In this document: piece after piece, positions 37,750-47,741 of the stretch
Numbering within the stretch: the stretch's first letter is position 1
Layout: each line of letters starts with the position of its first letter
Origin: Trebonia sp963774945
GTDB lineage: Bacteria > Actinomycetota > Actinomycetes > Streptosporangiales > Streptosporangiaceae
NCBI GenBank assembly: GCA_963774945.1
Contig: CAVZHA010000002.1
Coordinates: 186,001 to 250,000 of the forward strand
Direction: 5' to 3'
DNA: 64,000 nt
The notes under the pieces: generated by a model
The model's input: the letters and a program-made list of their open reading frames with translations, nothing else
What the model was told of the DNA's origin: nothing
Database searches by the model: none
Position numbers and translations under genes: made by a program

Positions 37750-39737
37750 ATGAGAAAATTGAGCACCGCCATTGTCGTCGCAGCCGCGCTGGCCGCGACG
37801 ACGACGACGGCCGTTGCCGCCAGCGGGCCGGCCGCGCGCGCGGACTCCGCTGCCCTCGGCCGGCCGGCGCGGTCGCGATCCTGGCCGGCAGCACCGCGCC
37901 GTTCGCCGTGGCAGGCAACGCGCTCGGCGCGGTCCCGGCGGGCAACCGGCTGACGATCCAGTTCTGGCTCAAGTCGCAGACGACGGCCGCCGCGGGCTAC
38001 GCCAGCGCGGTCTCCACCCCCGGCAGCCCGCTGTTCGAGCACTACCTGACCCCGGCCGCCTACACGGCGCGGTTCGGCGCGACGTCGGCCGGAGGCGGCC
38101 TCGGTCGAGTCGTGGCTGCAGGTCGGCCGGCTTCAGCGGCGTCTCGGCCGACTCCGGCCGCGATTACGTGCGGCCACCGCGTCGGTGTCCACGATCGACG
38201 CGGCGCTGCGGACCCGGCTCCGGTACTACCGGCCCACCGCCAGGCGTCAACGCGGGCCGCTACCGGCTGCGGGCCAACGACCGCCCGGTGTCGCTGCCGC
38301 CGTCGGTGGCCGCGCAGCGTCCTCGGGGTCACCGGCCTGGAGAACGCCGCGCCGGCCACGACCTACGCCACGCCCGAAGACCTCGGTCGCGCCCGGCTGC
38401 CTCGGCCGCCAAGCCGATCTCGTTCCCCTGCTCGTCCTGGTACGCCCAGCACTACGCGCACCGGCTGCCCAGGCAGTACGGCACCACCAGCTTCCCGACC
38501 ATCGTCTGCGGCTACTCGGCCGACCAGCTCCGCGCGGCCTACGGGTACAACCGGCACAACATCGGCAAGGGCGTGACCATCGCCCTGGTCGAGATCGGCC
38601 TGACCCCGGACATGTTCCAGACCCTGCGGGACTACGCCGGGTCAACCGGCATCGAGTCGCCGTCGGCCAGCCGGTACGCCGAGCTCTCGCTCGGCCGGGG
38701 ATCGGCCTGCGGCGACGAGTTCAACGTCGAGGAGCAGCTCGACGTCGAATCGTCGTATGACATGGCGCCGCTGGCGAATCAGCTCGTCATCGGCGGCGAC
38801 TCGTGCAACGACGGCTTCTACGGGCTGCAGGCGCTGTTCGACGCCGACACGGCCATTCTGAACGGCGCCGGCGGTCACCCGCTGGCGCGGATCGCGTCCA
38901 ACTCGTGGGAGGGCAACGACGAGTCGCAGCCCGCTCAACCTGGTCAACATCGAGCACGCGTACCTGCTGCGGGCCGCCGCCGAGGGCGTCAGCATGCTGT
39001 TCTCGGCCGGCGACGGCTCCGGTGTGCTTACCCCGTCGAGCGACCCGTACGCCACCGCGGTCGGCGGCACGCACGCTCGGCATCGGCCGGAACGACCCGC
39101 GGCTGTTCGAGACCGGCTGGTCCACCGGCCTGTCGTTCGACGTCAGCAATAGGTGGATCCCGCAGGGCGAGGCGTACGCCAGCGGCGGCGGCCCGAGCCT
39201 GCTCTGGGCGCAGCCCGGATACCAGCGCGGCGTGGTGCCGAACTCGCTGGCCAAGGCGCCCGGCAACCGGGCCGGGCTGGTCCGCGCGCTGCCCGACATC
39301 AGCGCCGACGCCGACCCGTCGACCGGCATGGGCGTCGGGCTGCTGAGCTTCAACAGCAAGGGCGTCGTGAACGGGTACGTCGAGCAGTCGGTCGGCGGCA
39401 CCAGCCTGGCCGCGCCGCTGGTGGCGGGCCTGGTGGCCGACGCCGAGCAGTACCGCGGCCGTTCGGATTCCTCAACCGGGGCCTCTACCGGCTGGCCGGA
39501 ACCCGCGCCGTCAACGACGCGCGGCCGATCACCGGCAAGTCACCGTCCAGGTACCGCGGCGTCGCCTGCGACGTGGCCGCCTGCGGGCTGCTGTCGTACT
39601 TCCCGTTCGACGTCCAGAGCTGGTCGATGGCGGGCTACACCGGCCAGGTCACCCGCACGGGGTACGACACCATGACCGGGATCGGCACCCCCAACGGCCA
39701 GAACTTCGTCTACGCGCTGCGCCGGATCTTCGGCTAG
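37750..39737 (+). CDS. Secreted S53 (sedolisin/kumamolisin) serine-carboxyl protease (frameshifts)
   Basis: Signal peptide (MRKLSTAIVVAAALAATTTT), then a pro-domain (LTIQFWLKSQTTAAAGYASA, FEHYLTPAAYTARFG) and the S53 catalytic domain. Glu/Asp pair in FNVEEQLDVESSYD (ExxxD spacing), nucleophile Ser in VGGTSLAAPLVAG, and the Ca-binding end GYDTMTGIGTPNGQ. These proteases act at acidic pH outside the cell after self-cleavage of the pro-domain. Frame changes near 37860, 38095, 38170, 38245, 38325, 38395, 38935, 39075 and 39470. The number is high, but every frame keeps family homology, so I read it as one gene. AGGGG precedes the ATG. Confidence 0.85.
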
Positions 39738-39775
39738 GCGGTTGCCGGGAAGATCCGGCGCTGGCTCCGGCGCCC

Positions 39776-40677
39776 CTAGCGGGCACCGGGGCCAGCGGCG
39801 TCTTCGTGATCCAGGAGTAGATGAGCTGGTTGGCGCCTGCCCCGAAGGCCCGTGGGGTCGGGGAAGCCGTGCTCGCCGTCCGGATCGACCGCCCACTCGA
39901 GCGTCTTCCCGTCCGCGCAGGACCAGGTGCTGACCGTCATCGCGCCGTACCTCGTCTTCGGCTGGTCGTACTTCGCCACCGTCGGCTTGGTCGAGCACTC
40001 CAGGTCCTTCTCCAGCGTGGCGATCTGAACCGTGGCGGCGGGCGTCTCGTTGCCCTTCTCGCCGGGTTCGATACGGCACGTACTTGTCGTTCTGCGAGGA
40101 GAACACGATGACGTTCATCGGCTTGGTGACCACGCAGCCCGGCATCGGGTCGGCCTTGACCGCCGCCATGCCGTCGAACAGGGTCGGGTCGGTGCAGGCC
40201 AGCCGGTAGGCCAGCCGCCCGCCGTTGCTGTAGCCGACGATGTAGATCGGCCGGGCGTGCCCGGGGTCGAGCTTGGGCACCAGCGCCTCGATGAACCCGA
40301 CGTCGTTGACGTTCTGGCGGCGGCGTCGTCGCAGCAGCCGATCGCGTTCCACGACTCCTTGATCGCCACCGGGTACACGACCTCGGCCTTGTCGGCGTCG
40401 ACGTACGGGGACGATCCGGTCCGCTGGTGATCTCGTCGCTGGTGGTGCTCGGCGGCCCCGGACAGCACGACGATGATCGGGGCCGACTTCGGCAGCGTCG
40501 GCGCGTCGGCGCGATGACCTCGTACTGCCGGGTCAGGCTGCCGACCTTCATCGAGTACGGTGGTGGTCGTCGACCGTCTGCCGCTCGACCGCGTTGATGA
40601 TGTGCACGCCGGCGAACGTCGCGCCGCTGATCGTCACGACGAACGCCGTGACGCAGCATCAGGAAGCGGCCCATCAT
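39776..40677 (-). CDS. LpqC-like extracytoplasmic esterase, copy 3 (frameshifts)
   Basis: Third paralogue of the esterases at 32.4-34.2 kb. N-terminal membrane anchor (AFVVTISGATFAGVHIINAV), YSMKVGSLTRQYEVIAPT, SWNAIGCC, elbow GYSNGGRLAYRLACTDPTLF, KADPMPGCVVTKPMNV and MTVSTWSCADGKTLEWAV. Single-base errors near 40640, 40560, 40510, 40430, 40325, 40065, 39990 and 39840 break the frame. Start taken at the ATGATG 40677-40672; ATGA allows overlap with the acyltransferase stop at 40674. The exact C-terminus is uncertain; a TAG at 39776-39778 follows the paralogous end TPLAPVPA. Last gene of the ComA operon. Confidence 0.75.
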
Positions 40678-41973
40678 CTTGTCTCGCCGCCCACGGAGCT
40701 TCACCCGGAACCCTTCTTCTTCGGCCGCGTACTCGCGCCCGGTCAGCATCAGGCTGGCCGGCGTGCGCCGCGCCGCCGAGGCGATCAGCCAGGCAACCGC
40801 GTAGATGATCGGCACGGCGACGAAGAGCAGCACCACGACCGTGAGACCGTCCGGGGCGCGGCGGATCGCGCCGAGCCATGCCGCCGTCGGGGCCGAGGAA
40901 GCTGGCGCCGGCCAGCAGCAGTCAGCCCCTGCAGGACGAGCGGGTGCGCCAGGTAGATCCCGAACGAGCTGGCCGAGCCGGCCGCGCAGAACTTCCGGTG
41001 CGGCGCGCCGCGGTCGCTCCACAGCAGCCCGGCGCCGAGCAGCGCCCAGCCGAACGCGAGCGCCTCGAGGATGACGATCGGCTGGAAGACCGCGCTCGCG
41101 TTGGCGGGCGTCGCGCCGAAGCCGTAGATCTCGATCAGGTAGGTGCCGACGCCCGCGACCACGCCGACGCCGGCCGTCAGCGCGATTCTCGGGATCGGTC
41201 CCCAGGTGCCGCCGGGTGAACACGCAGATCTGCTCGAAGTGCCAGCCCGCGATCGCGCCCGCGACCACGTACAGCACGTAGGTGTCGACCCAGTAGCCCT
41301 GCCCGGCGCCGTTCAGGAACTCCGCGAGCTGGCCGCTCGACGGGCCGCCCCAGGTGGTAGTGGAGCGCGCAGGTCAGCCAGAGCTGGTACGCGACCGCGG
41401 CGGCGAGCAGCCAGCGGTGGTAGCCCTCGGTCTTCCGCAGCACCCAGCGCAGGGCCGGGAACAGCAGGTAGATCTGCATGCTGACGAGCAGGAAGTACAG
41501 GTGATAGCGGGCGCCCGCGTTGAGCAGGTCGTGCAGGAACGCGGACGGGAACGCGCCCCGCGTCCGTCGCCGTCGGCCGCGTAGTAGATGGCCGACCAGG
41601 CCACGTAGGCCGGGACGACCAGCCAGTACCGGCGGCGCCAGAACCGCAGCGTGTTCAGGCGCGGGCGGTGCCCGTAGTTGTAGGTCAGCACCAGCGCGGT
41701 GAGCAGCAGGAACAGCTCGCGGCTGGTGTGGAAGACGGTGCTGACCGCGCCGAGGGCGAGGGTGACCTGCCCGCCGCCCCACGCCAGCGTGTGCACGCCG
41801 ACCACGAACACCATGATGATCAGCCGGATCATGTCGAACGCGATGATGTGCGGCCGGGAACGGGCGGGCGGCGCGGCCGGGTCGGGGGCGGGGGGCGGCG
41901 GTGCCTGGGCGGCGGCGGGCTGCGGCTCGCCCAGCGGCGCCAGCGGCCCGGTGTCGGAGAGGGTGGAGCTCAC
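40674..41973 (-). CDS. Acyltransferase-3 (OafA/NodX-type) membrane acyltransferase (frameshifts)
   Basis: Polytopic O-acyltransferase. After a Pro/Ala-rich N-terminus (PAAAQAPPPPAPDPAAPPA) the first helix holds the family motif FDMIRLIIMVFVVGVHTLAW (Arg...His). Later helices: ELFLLLTALVLTYNYG, YWLVVPAYVAWSAIYY, YHLYFLLVSMQIYLLFPALR, and VVLLFVAVPIIYAVAWLIAS. AT3 proteins move acyl groups from the cytoplasm onto sugars or lipids outside. GTG 41973 overlaps the ligase stop (GTGA). Frame changes near 41560, 41350, 41215 and 40900. The tail frame stays open into the esterase, so either it ends at the ATGA (40676-40674) after another indel, or the two are one fused protein. Confidence 0.75.
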
Positions 41974-43480
41974 GGCCGCGAAGTCACCAGGTCCTTCAGC
42001 TGCCGCCGGGAGATCTTCCCCGTCGGCCCGAGCGGCATCTCCGCCACCAGGCAGAACTCGCTCGGCTGCTTGTGCCGCGGCAGCCGCGCGGCGCACACCT
42101 CGCGCAGCACCGCCTCGACCTCGGCCGCCACCGCGGCGGCGTCGGTCACCACGTAGGCGACCGGCCGTTCGCCGAGCACCACGTCGGCCGCGCCGACCAC
42201 GGCGGCGGAGCGGACGCCGGGCTGGGCGAGCAGGATCTCCTCGATCTCGCGGGGGTAGATCTTCTCGCCGCCCCGGTTGATCACGTCGTCGGCCCGGCCG
42301 ACCAGGAACAGGTAGCCGTCGGCGTCCAGGTAGCCGAGGTCGCTGGTGTCGAGCCAGCCGTCGGCGTCGATCACGCCGGGCCGCCCGCCGCTGTCGTAGC
42401 CGGTGATCACGCCCGCGCCCCTGATCTGCACCCGGCCGATCTCGCCCGGCGCGGCGCTGACCGCCGCCGGGGAGCTCGACCTGGACCTGGGACGCTGGCC
42501 GGCCGTCCGGCCGAGCCCGGCTTGCGCGGGCCGTCGACCGGGTTGGCGGTGATCATGCTGGCCGCCTCGGTCATCCCGTAGGTCTCCACCACCGGCACGC
42601 CGAGCGCGCTCTCGAACCGCTCGAGCGAGGCCAGCGGCAGCGGCGCCGAGGCCGACCGGACGAAGCGCAGCGCGGCCGGGCGGTCGGCGGGCGGCTCGAT
42701 GGCCAGGATCGAGATGATCGCGGGGACCGCGTTGATCCAGGTGATGCCCGCTGGTCGCTGATCAGCGGCCAGAAGCCGCGCCTGCTGAACTTGCGGTCGA
42801 GCGCGAGGTACGCCCCCGCCCGGAGGGTGGCGAGCACGCCGACCACCTCGGCGTTGACGTGGAAGAGGGGCAGCGAGCAGTAGCCGCGGTCGGCCGCGGC
42901 CGAGCCGGTGGCAGTCGACCACGCTCGACGCCACGTGCGCCAGCTGCTGTTCCCGCAGCAAGATGCCCTTAGGCGTCCCGGTGGTCCCGCTGGTGCAGAG
43001 GAAAATCCCGCCGCCGGCAGTGGCTGGCGGCCGAGGTTCAGCCGAATCAGGGTCAACGTCGTCAATGACGTCAAAGTCAAATTCGATTTGATCGAACGGT
43101 CCCGTGGCTTCGCCCGTCAGGCCGGGCTCGTCGCCACCGGGCGCGACGTCCACCCGGTAGACGACGGCGGCCGGCCGGGCCACGCCGAGCACCCGGGCCA
43201 CGTCGGTGTCCGGCGCCGCCGGGTCCAGCGGCACGGCCACCCGCCCGGCGGCGACGATCGCCACCAGCGCGGTCGCGTACTCGACGGGCTCGCCGAGCCG
43301 GACCACGATCCGCGCGCCCGGCGGCAGCCCGGCCGCGTCCAGTCGTCGTTCAACGTCGGTGACGGTGTCGAGGAGCCCGGCGTAGCTGAGCGCCGCCGGC
43401 CCGCGCGCGTCCGCCAGGTACAGGTCGGCGCCGTGGCAGGCCGCCGCCTGCTCGATCCAATCGCGTATCAAGGTAGCCAT
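41970..43480 (-). CDS. Acyl-CoA ligase / AMP-binding enzyme (frameshifts)
   Basis: Adenylate-forming enzyme, about 500 aa when joined. P-loop FLCTSGTTGTPKGILL, VVETYGMTEAASM (A5 motif), GWLDTSDLGYLDADGYLFLV and GRADDVINRGGEKIYPREIE (A7-A8), catalytic Lys in LGPTGKISRRQLKD near the C-terminus. Activates a carboxylate as acyl-AMP, normally then acyl-CoA. The N-terminal domain has an acidic insert (IEFDFDVIDDVDPDS) near residue 135. Frame changes near 42905, 42760 and 42475. Starts 8 bases after the VOC gene stop and overlaps the acyltransferase start. Its acid substrate is not evident from sequence; context suggests a sulfolactate-like acid. Confidence 0.85.
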
Positions 43481-43488
43481 CCGTCCGG

Positions 43489-43893
43489 TCAGTACATCAT
43501 TCGCGGGTCGTTGTAGTGCTTGAACTCGAGGAGGTTCCCGGTCGGGTCCATCAGCACGAACGTGCGGTGCTCCTCCACCAGGCCCTCGAACCGCCGCGAC
43601 ACGTCGTGGTAGAACGGGATCTTCCTGGCGATCGCGCAGGCGTGCAGCGCCTCGAAGTCCTCCGCCGCGCGGAACGTCACCCCGAAGTGGTTCGGGTAGA
43701 GGCTGCCCGGCTTGGCCGGCTCGCGGCCTTCGACCAGGTGGCAGACCACCTGGTCGCCGAAGAAGTCGAGGGTGATCCGGTCGGGGTACCGGCGGGCGAG
43801 CTTGCAGCCCAGCCGGGTCACGTAGAAGTCCTGCGCCTCGTCCAGGTCGTGGGTGGGGATGGCCAGGTGGAAGGCATCGGAGGTGGTGCGCAC
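43489..43893 (-). CDS. VOC (glyoxalase/dioxygenase fold) metalloprotein
   Basis: Intact 134-aa vicinal-oxygen-chelate protein. Two beta-alpha-beta-beta-beta modules with candidate metal ligands His in AFHLAIPTHDL, His in YPNHFGVTF and Glu in GNLLEFKHYNDP. Such proteins are lyases, epimerases, isomerases or ring-cleaving dioxygenases. GTG 43893 begins 3 bases after the ComA-like stop, with GAGGGGAAG upstream, so translation is coupled. Its step in the operon is unknown; an isomerase/epimerase on a phospho- or sulfo-lactate intermediate would be consistent. Confidence 0.8.
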   Translation of the reverse strand: MRTTSDAFHLAIPTHDLDEAQDFYVTRLGCKLARRYPDRITLDFFGDQVVCHLVEGREPAKPGSLYPNHFGVTFRAAEDFEALHACAIARKIPFYHDVSRRFEGLVEEHRTFVLMDPTGNLLEFKHYNDPRMMY

Positions 43894-43896
43894 GGG

Positions 43897-44669
43897 CTAC
43901 TTCCCCTCGAAGGCGGTCAGCGTGTCGGAGCGGAGCCCCAGGCGGAGCGTCTCCAGCCCGATGACGCCCGCCGCCGGGACGTTGCCGAGGTTCACGTCCG
44001 GCCCGATCCGGGTGATCAGGTGCGCCTGCAGGGCGGTGTTGGGCGCCTCGATGAGCAGCTTGTCGACCGCCACGCCGCCGTGCAGGATGTCCTCGAGCAG
44101 GCCGTACCTGAGCTCGCCGTCCGGCCGGCAGATGCCGGAGCTGCCGCTCTCCCTGGCCTCGAGCGTCACCAGCGAGGCGCCGGCGTCGAGGTCCTCGGTG
44201 ATGGCGGCGATCCACTCGCTCGGCGGCTGCATCTCGGACTTGCTTGAGTCCTTGAAGCCGACCTCGGACACGACCTCGAAGTCGTCGCGCGAGTTTACGG
44301 ATGTAACCGGCCTTCTCGGCATTGGACATGTCGATCGTGCCGTTGGACGCCTCGACGTGGGTGGCGCCGTAGTCCTCGCAGAGCCGCCGGAAGTCCTCGA
44401 ACCGCCCCTGCAGCGCGAACTTCTCGAACAGCGTGCCGCCGAAGTAGAAGCCGATCCCGTGCTGGTCGAGCACGTCGATCTTCTGGCGCAGGCAGTTGGT
44501 GACGATCGAGGTGCCCCAGCCGAACTTGACGTAGTCGATGTACTCCGCGCCGAGCTCGATCTGGTCGGTGAACAGGCCGAGCGGCACGCCGCCGTCGATC
44601 ACCATCGTCAGGCCGGCTGCTGCGTGGCTTGGCCGCCCGCTCGGGCAGGGTTAGCGCGGTCTCGATCAT
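43897..44669 (-). CDS. Phosphosulfolactate synthase-like (ComA family) (frameshift)
   Basis: TIM-barrel enzyme related to methanogen ComA, which adds sulfite to phosphoenolpyruvate to give (2R)-phospho-3-sulfolactate. Family signatures in order: YIDYVKFGWGTSIV, FYFGGTLFEKFALQG, HVEASNGTIDMS, VVSEVGFKD, VTLEARESGSSGI, LLIEAPNTALQAH, VNLGNVPAAGVIGLETLRLG and LRSDTLTAFEGK. About 256 aa. ATG 44669 has a perfect AAGGAGG and overlaps the stop of the phosphatase gene (ATGA). Single-base events near 44625 and 44295. In an actinobacterium without coenzyme M, the product is more likely sulfolactate or a derivative. Plant HSA32-like relatives of unclear activity make this a family call, not proof of reaction. 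Confidence 0.85.
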
Positions 44670-45386
44670 CGGTTGCCTCCTTGAGATTGGTGAAACATGC
44701 GGGGGATTGAGGTGGGATAACAGCTGCTGTGGGACGGGCGAGACGGAGCGCGGACGCGGCAGCCCGGCAGCCCCGCCCGGAAGTCGGGGATCGCGCACGA
44801 CGGTGGCGTTCTCGACCGGGCCCCAGCCCATCTGATCGGCCGGGATGCCGTGCAGGTACGCCTCGAGCACCCGCACGGTGCCGCCGTGCGCGACGACCAC
44901 CACGTCCCGGCGCGGCCGTCGTCACTCGACGTAGCCGCGAGCTCATCGATGAACTCGGCCGCTCGCCGGTACAGGTCGCGCACGGACTCGCCGCCGGCCG
45001 GCCGCGCGTCCGGATCGGCCACCCGGCCGTCGTCCAGGCCGGTCACGGACGGGCCGATCGCCGCCGAGGGGACGCCCTCGAGCACGCCGAGTCGACCGCT
45101 CCCGCAGCCGGGCGTCGGCGAAGACGGGCAGCCCGAGCACGGCGGCGAAGGCGGCGGCGGTCTGCCGCGCGCGGCGCAGGTCGCTGGCGTAGATCGCGCG
45201 GATCGGGCGGTCGCGGAACTCGCCAGGCGGCGTCCGACGCCTGGCGAGAGGCCGCGGTCGGTCAGCTCCGCCAGGTCGTTGTGCCCCTGCGCCAGGCCCG
45301 CGACGTTCCAGGTGGACTCGCCGTGCCTGACCAGCCAGAGGGCGGGTCCGGTGTCCGGGCTCGAGGAGGTTGCTCGGGTGGTCCAT
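44666..45386 (-). CDS. Histidine phosphatase (phosphoglycerate mutase-like) (frameshifts)
   Basis: About 238 aa. The N-terminal catalytic histidine motif LVRHGESTWNVAG is readable once a shift near 45345 is corrected, followed by AIYASDLRRARQTAAAFAAV, ARPAGGESVRDLYRRAAEFI and the second His in DVVVVAHGGTVRVLEAYLHG. Family members hydrolyse small phosphate esters. The stop overlaps the ComA-like start by 4 bases. That coupling makes it the natural candidate for dephosphorylating phosphosulfolactate (the role ComB has in methanogens, with a different fold). Further frame changes lie near 45235, 45115, 44915 and 44795. First gene of the operon, divergent from the two-component system. Confidence 0.8.
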
Positions 45387-45445
45387 GCCAGGCAGCTTGG
45401 CCAGTCAGTGTTAAAGAATGATGAAAATGTAAACGACTTCAGGCA

Positions 45446-45488
45446 ACTCTTAAGAAACTCTAAAGATCTTCAGGTTAACTTGTTAACC
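45446..45488 (+). promoter_or_regulatory. MprAB-like operon control region: 11-bp-period direct repeat and GTTAAC palindrome
   Basis: ACTCTTAAGA (45446-45455) and ACTCTAAAGA (45457-45466) repeat at an 11-base period, the geometry of OmpR-family response-regulator sites. GGTTAAC-TT-GTTAACC at 45473-45488 is a perfect inverted repeat 50 bases before the response-regulator start. The region is also the upstream region of the divergent ComA operon, so it may control both. Confidence 0.55.
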
Positions 45489-45538
45489 ATGCAGGTCACC
45501 CCGGAGGGGCGGCCCCCGTACCCCCCGAGGCGCGTCCG

Positions 45539-46236
45539 ATGGAGGGCAAGGATATCGGACGCGCAGCGGTGCTGGTCGTCGACGATGACGCGGATGTGCG
45601 CGACTCGCTCCGCCGCGCCCTCGGCTACGCCGGCTACGAGGTCGCGACGGCGGTCAACGGGGTCGACGCGCTGAAGACGGTCGCCCGCTCGCCGGTCGAC
45701 CTGATCATCCTCGACGTGCTCATGCCGATGCTCGACGGGCTCGGCGCCTGCCGCGCCCTGCGCGACCGCGGGGACGGCACGCCGGTCCTGGTGCTGACCG
45801 CGCGGGACACGGTCGACGACCGGGTGGCCGGGCCTGGACGCGGGCGCCGACGACTACCTGGTCAAGCCGTTCGCGCTGCGCGAGCTGGTGGCCCGGATGA
45901 ACGCGCTGCTGCGGCGCGCCCAGCCGCCCCGCGACGTGCTCGGCTACGCCGACCTGACGCTCGACCTGACCGCCCGGACGGTCCGCCGGGGCGACGCGGA
46001 GCTCAGCTTCACCAGGATCGAGTTCTCCCTGCTCGAGCTGCTGGTCCGCAACGCCGAGCAGGTGCTCGGCTACGACGTGATCATGGACCGGGTGTGGGGC
46101 TACGGCGAGGCGCCCGCCTCCAACGCGCTGCAGGTGTTCGTCGCCTTCCTGCGCCGCAAGCTCGAGGCCGAGGGCCGGCCAGCGCCTGGTGCACAACGTG
46201 CGCGGCGTCGGGTACGTGCTGCGGGCCGCCCAGTGA
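45539..46236 (+). CDS. OmpR-family response regulator (MprA-like) (frameshifts)
   Basis: About 231 aa. Receiver domain with acidic pocket VLVVDDDADVR, phospho-acceptor Asp in VDLIILDVLMPMLDG, Thr in VLVLTARDT and Lys in DYLVKPFALRELVARM; C-terminal winged helix with FTRIEFSLLELLVRNAEQVL and LQVFVAFLRRKLE ... NVRGVGYVLR. GAGG lies about 8 bases before ATG 45539. The stop overlaps the kinase GTG (GTGA). Extra bases near 45835 and 46182. Probably autoregulated through the 11-bp repeats just upstream. Confidence 0.93.
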
Positions 46237-47741
46237 GGATCCGGCTCACCCTGAAGGCGCGGTTCATCCTCGTCGCGGGCGGCGCGGTGGCGGCGGTCGC
46301 GCTCGCCATCACGGCCGTCGCGTTCCTGGCGATCCGCACCGACCTGCAGAACCAGGTGCGCCAGGAGGTCGCCGCGCCGGGCCGACAGCGTCAGTGCACC
46401 AGGCACGCGCAGTACCACGGGCACATACCGGACGGCTGGGTGCCCGCCGCACTCGAGCGGCGGGTTCGCGAACCTCACCTACACGCAGGTCGTCACGTCC
46501 GGCGGCCAGGTCTGGGCCCCGCCGGGCGACCTGCAGGCTGCTCGCGCCGAGCGCGGCCGCCATCGCGGTGGCGGCGGGCAACGAGGACTCGTTCTACTCC
46601 TTCGCCCGGATCAACGACATCAGGGCGATGGTGCTCACCGAGCAGATCGGCCCCGGCCTCGCCATCCAGGTGGCCGAGGCGGTGACCACGACCGACCAGG
46701 AGGTCTCGAGCATCGGCACGATGCTGGCGCGTGCTCAGCGTGGTCGGCGTGCTCTCGGCCACCCTGCTCGGCTGGGCGGTGGCCCGGGCCGGGCTCGCGC
46801 CCGTCGCCCGGCTGGCCGGCGTGGCCGAGGAGGTCACGCTGACCGGCGACCCGGGCAGGCGGGTCGAGGTGCGGCGCCGGGACGAGCTCGGCCGGCTCGC
46901 GATGTCGTTCAACGCCATGCTGGGCGCGCTGCAACGGTCGCTCGACGCGCAGCGGCGGCTGGTCAGCGACGCCAGCCACGAGCTGCGCACCCCGCTCGCC
47001 AGCCTCCGCATCAACGCCGACGTGCTGCTCGAGCACCCGGAGATGCCCGCCGCCGAGCGCACCGAGATCCTCGCCCGGGTCGCCGACCAGGTCGAGGAGC
47101 TCAGCCGCCTGGTCGTCAGCGTCACCGACCTGGCCCGGGGCGAGCCGCTGCAGAAGGAGCGATCGCAGGTCCGGTTCGACGCGGTGGCGTCCGACGCCCT
47201 CGACGCGGCCCGGCGGGACTGGCCGAAGACCGAGTTCGACGCCGACCTGGCCGCCTGCACGGTCGACGGCAGCGCCGACCGGCTTCGGGTGGCGGTCAAG
47301 AACCTGCTCGACAACGCGGCCAAGTTCGGCCCCCCCGAGGGGCCGATCCAGGTCCGGCTGGCCGACGGCGAGCTCACCGTGCGCGACCACGGCCCCGGCA
47401 TCGACCCCGACGACCTGCCGTTCGTCTTCGACCGCTTCTACCGGGCCACGTCGTCGCGCTCCGCCCCCGGGGCCGGGCTCGGCCTCGCCGTCGTCCGCGA
47501 GATCGCGCTCGGCCACGGCGGCACGGTAACGGCCGATCCGGCCCCCGGCGGCGGCACGGTCATGCGCTTCAGCCTCCCCGGCCGTCGCGCGCCCGACCCG
47601 GCCGCCGACGGCACCGCCGTGACCGCCCGGCCCGGTGTGATGGCGGCCATCCGGCGGGCAACGCAGGCTAGCGCGTCTCCGGGTGCAGGCGGTTCACCCG
47701 CCGCGCCCAGGTCGCCTCAAGCAGCCCGATCAGCCGGCTGA
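46233..47741 (+). CDS. Sensor histidine kinase (MprB-like) (frameshifts)
   Basis: Partner of the regulator upstream. Two TM helices (FILVAGGAVAAVALAITAVA and VVGVLSATLLGWAVARAGL) flank an extracytoplasmic sensor of about 120 aa, then HAMP (VAEEVTLTGDPGRRVEVRRR), HisKA with SDASHELRTPLASLRINADV, N box VKNLLDNAAKFG, G1 RDHGPGIDPDDL and G2 GAGLGLAVVREIALGHGG. Frame changes near 46385, 46450, 46545 and 46735, mostly in the sensor domain. The frame runs 65 residues past the ATPase core and overlaps the convergent panE-like gene by 74 bases; the real end may be earlier. The stimulus is unknown. Confidence 0.9.
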
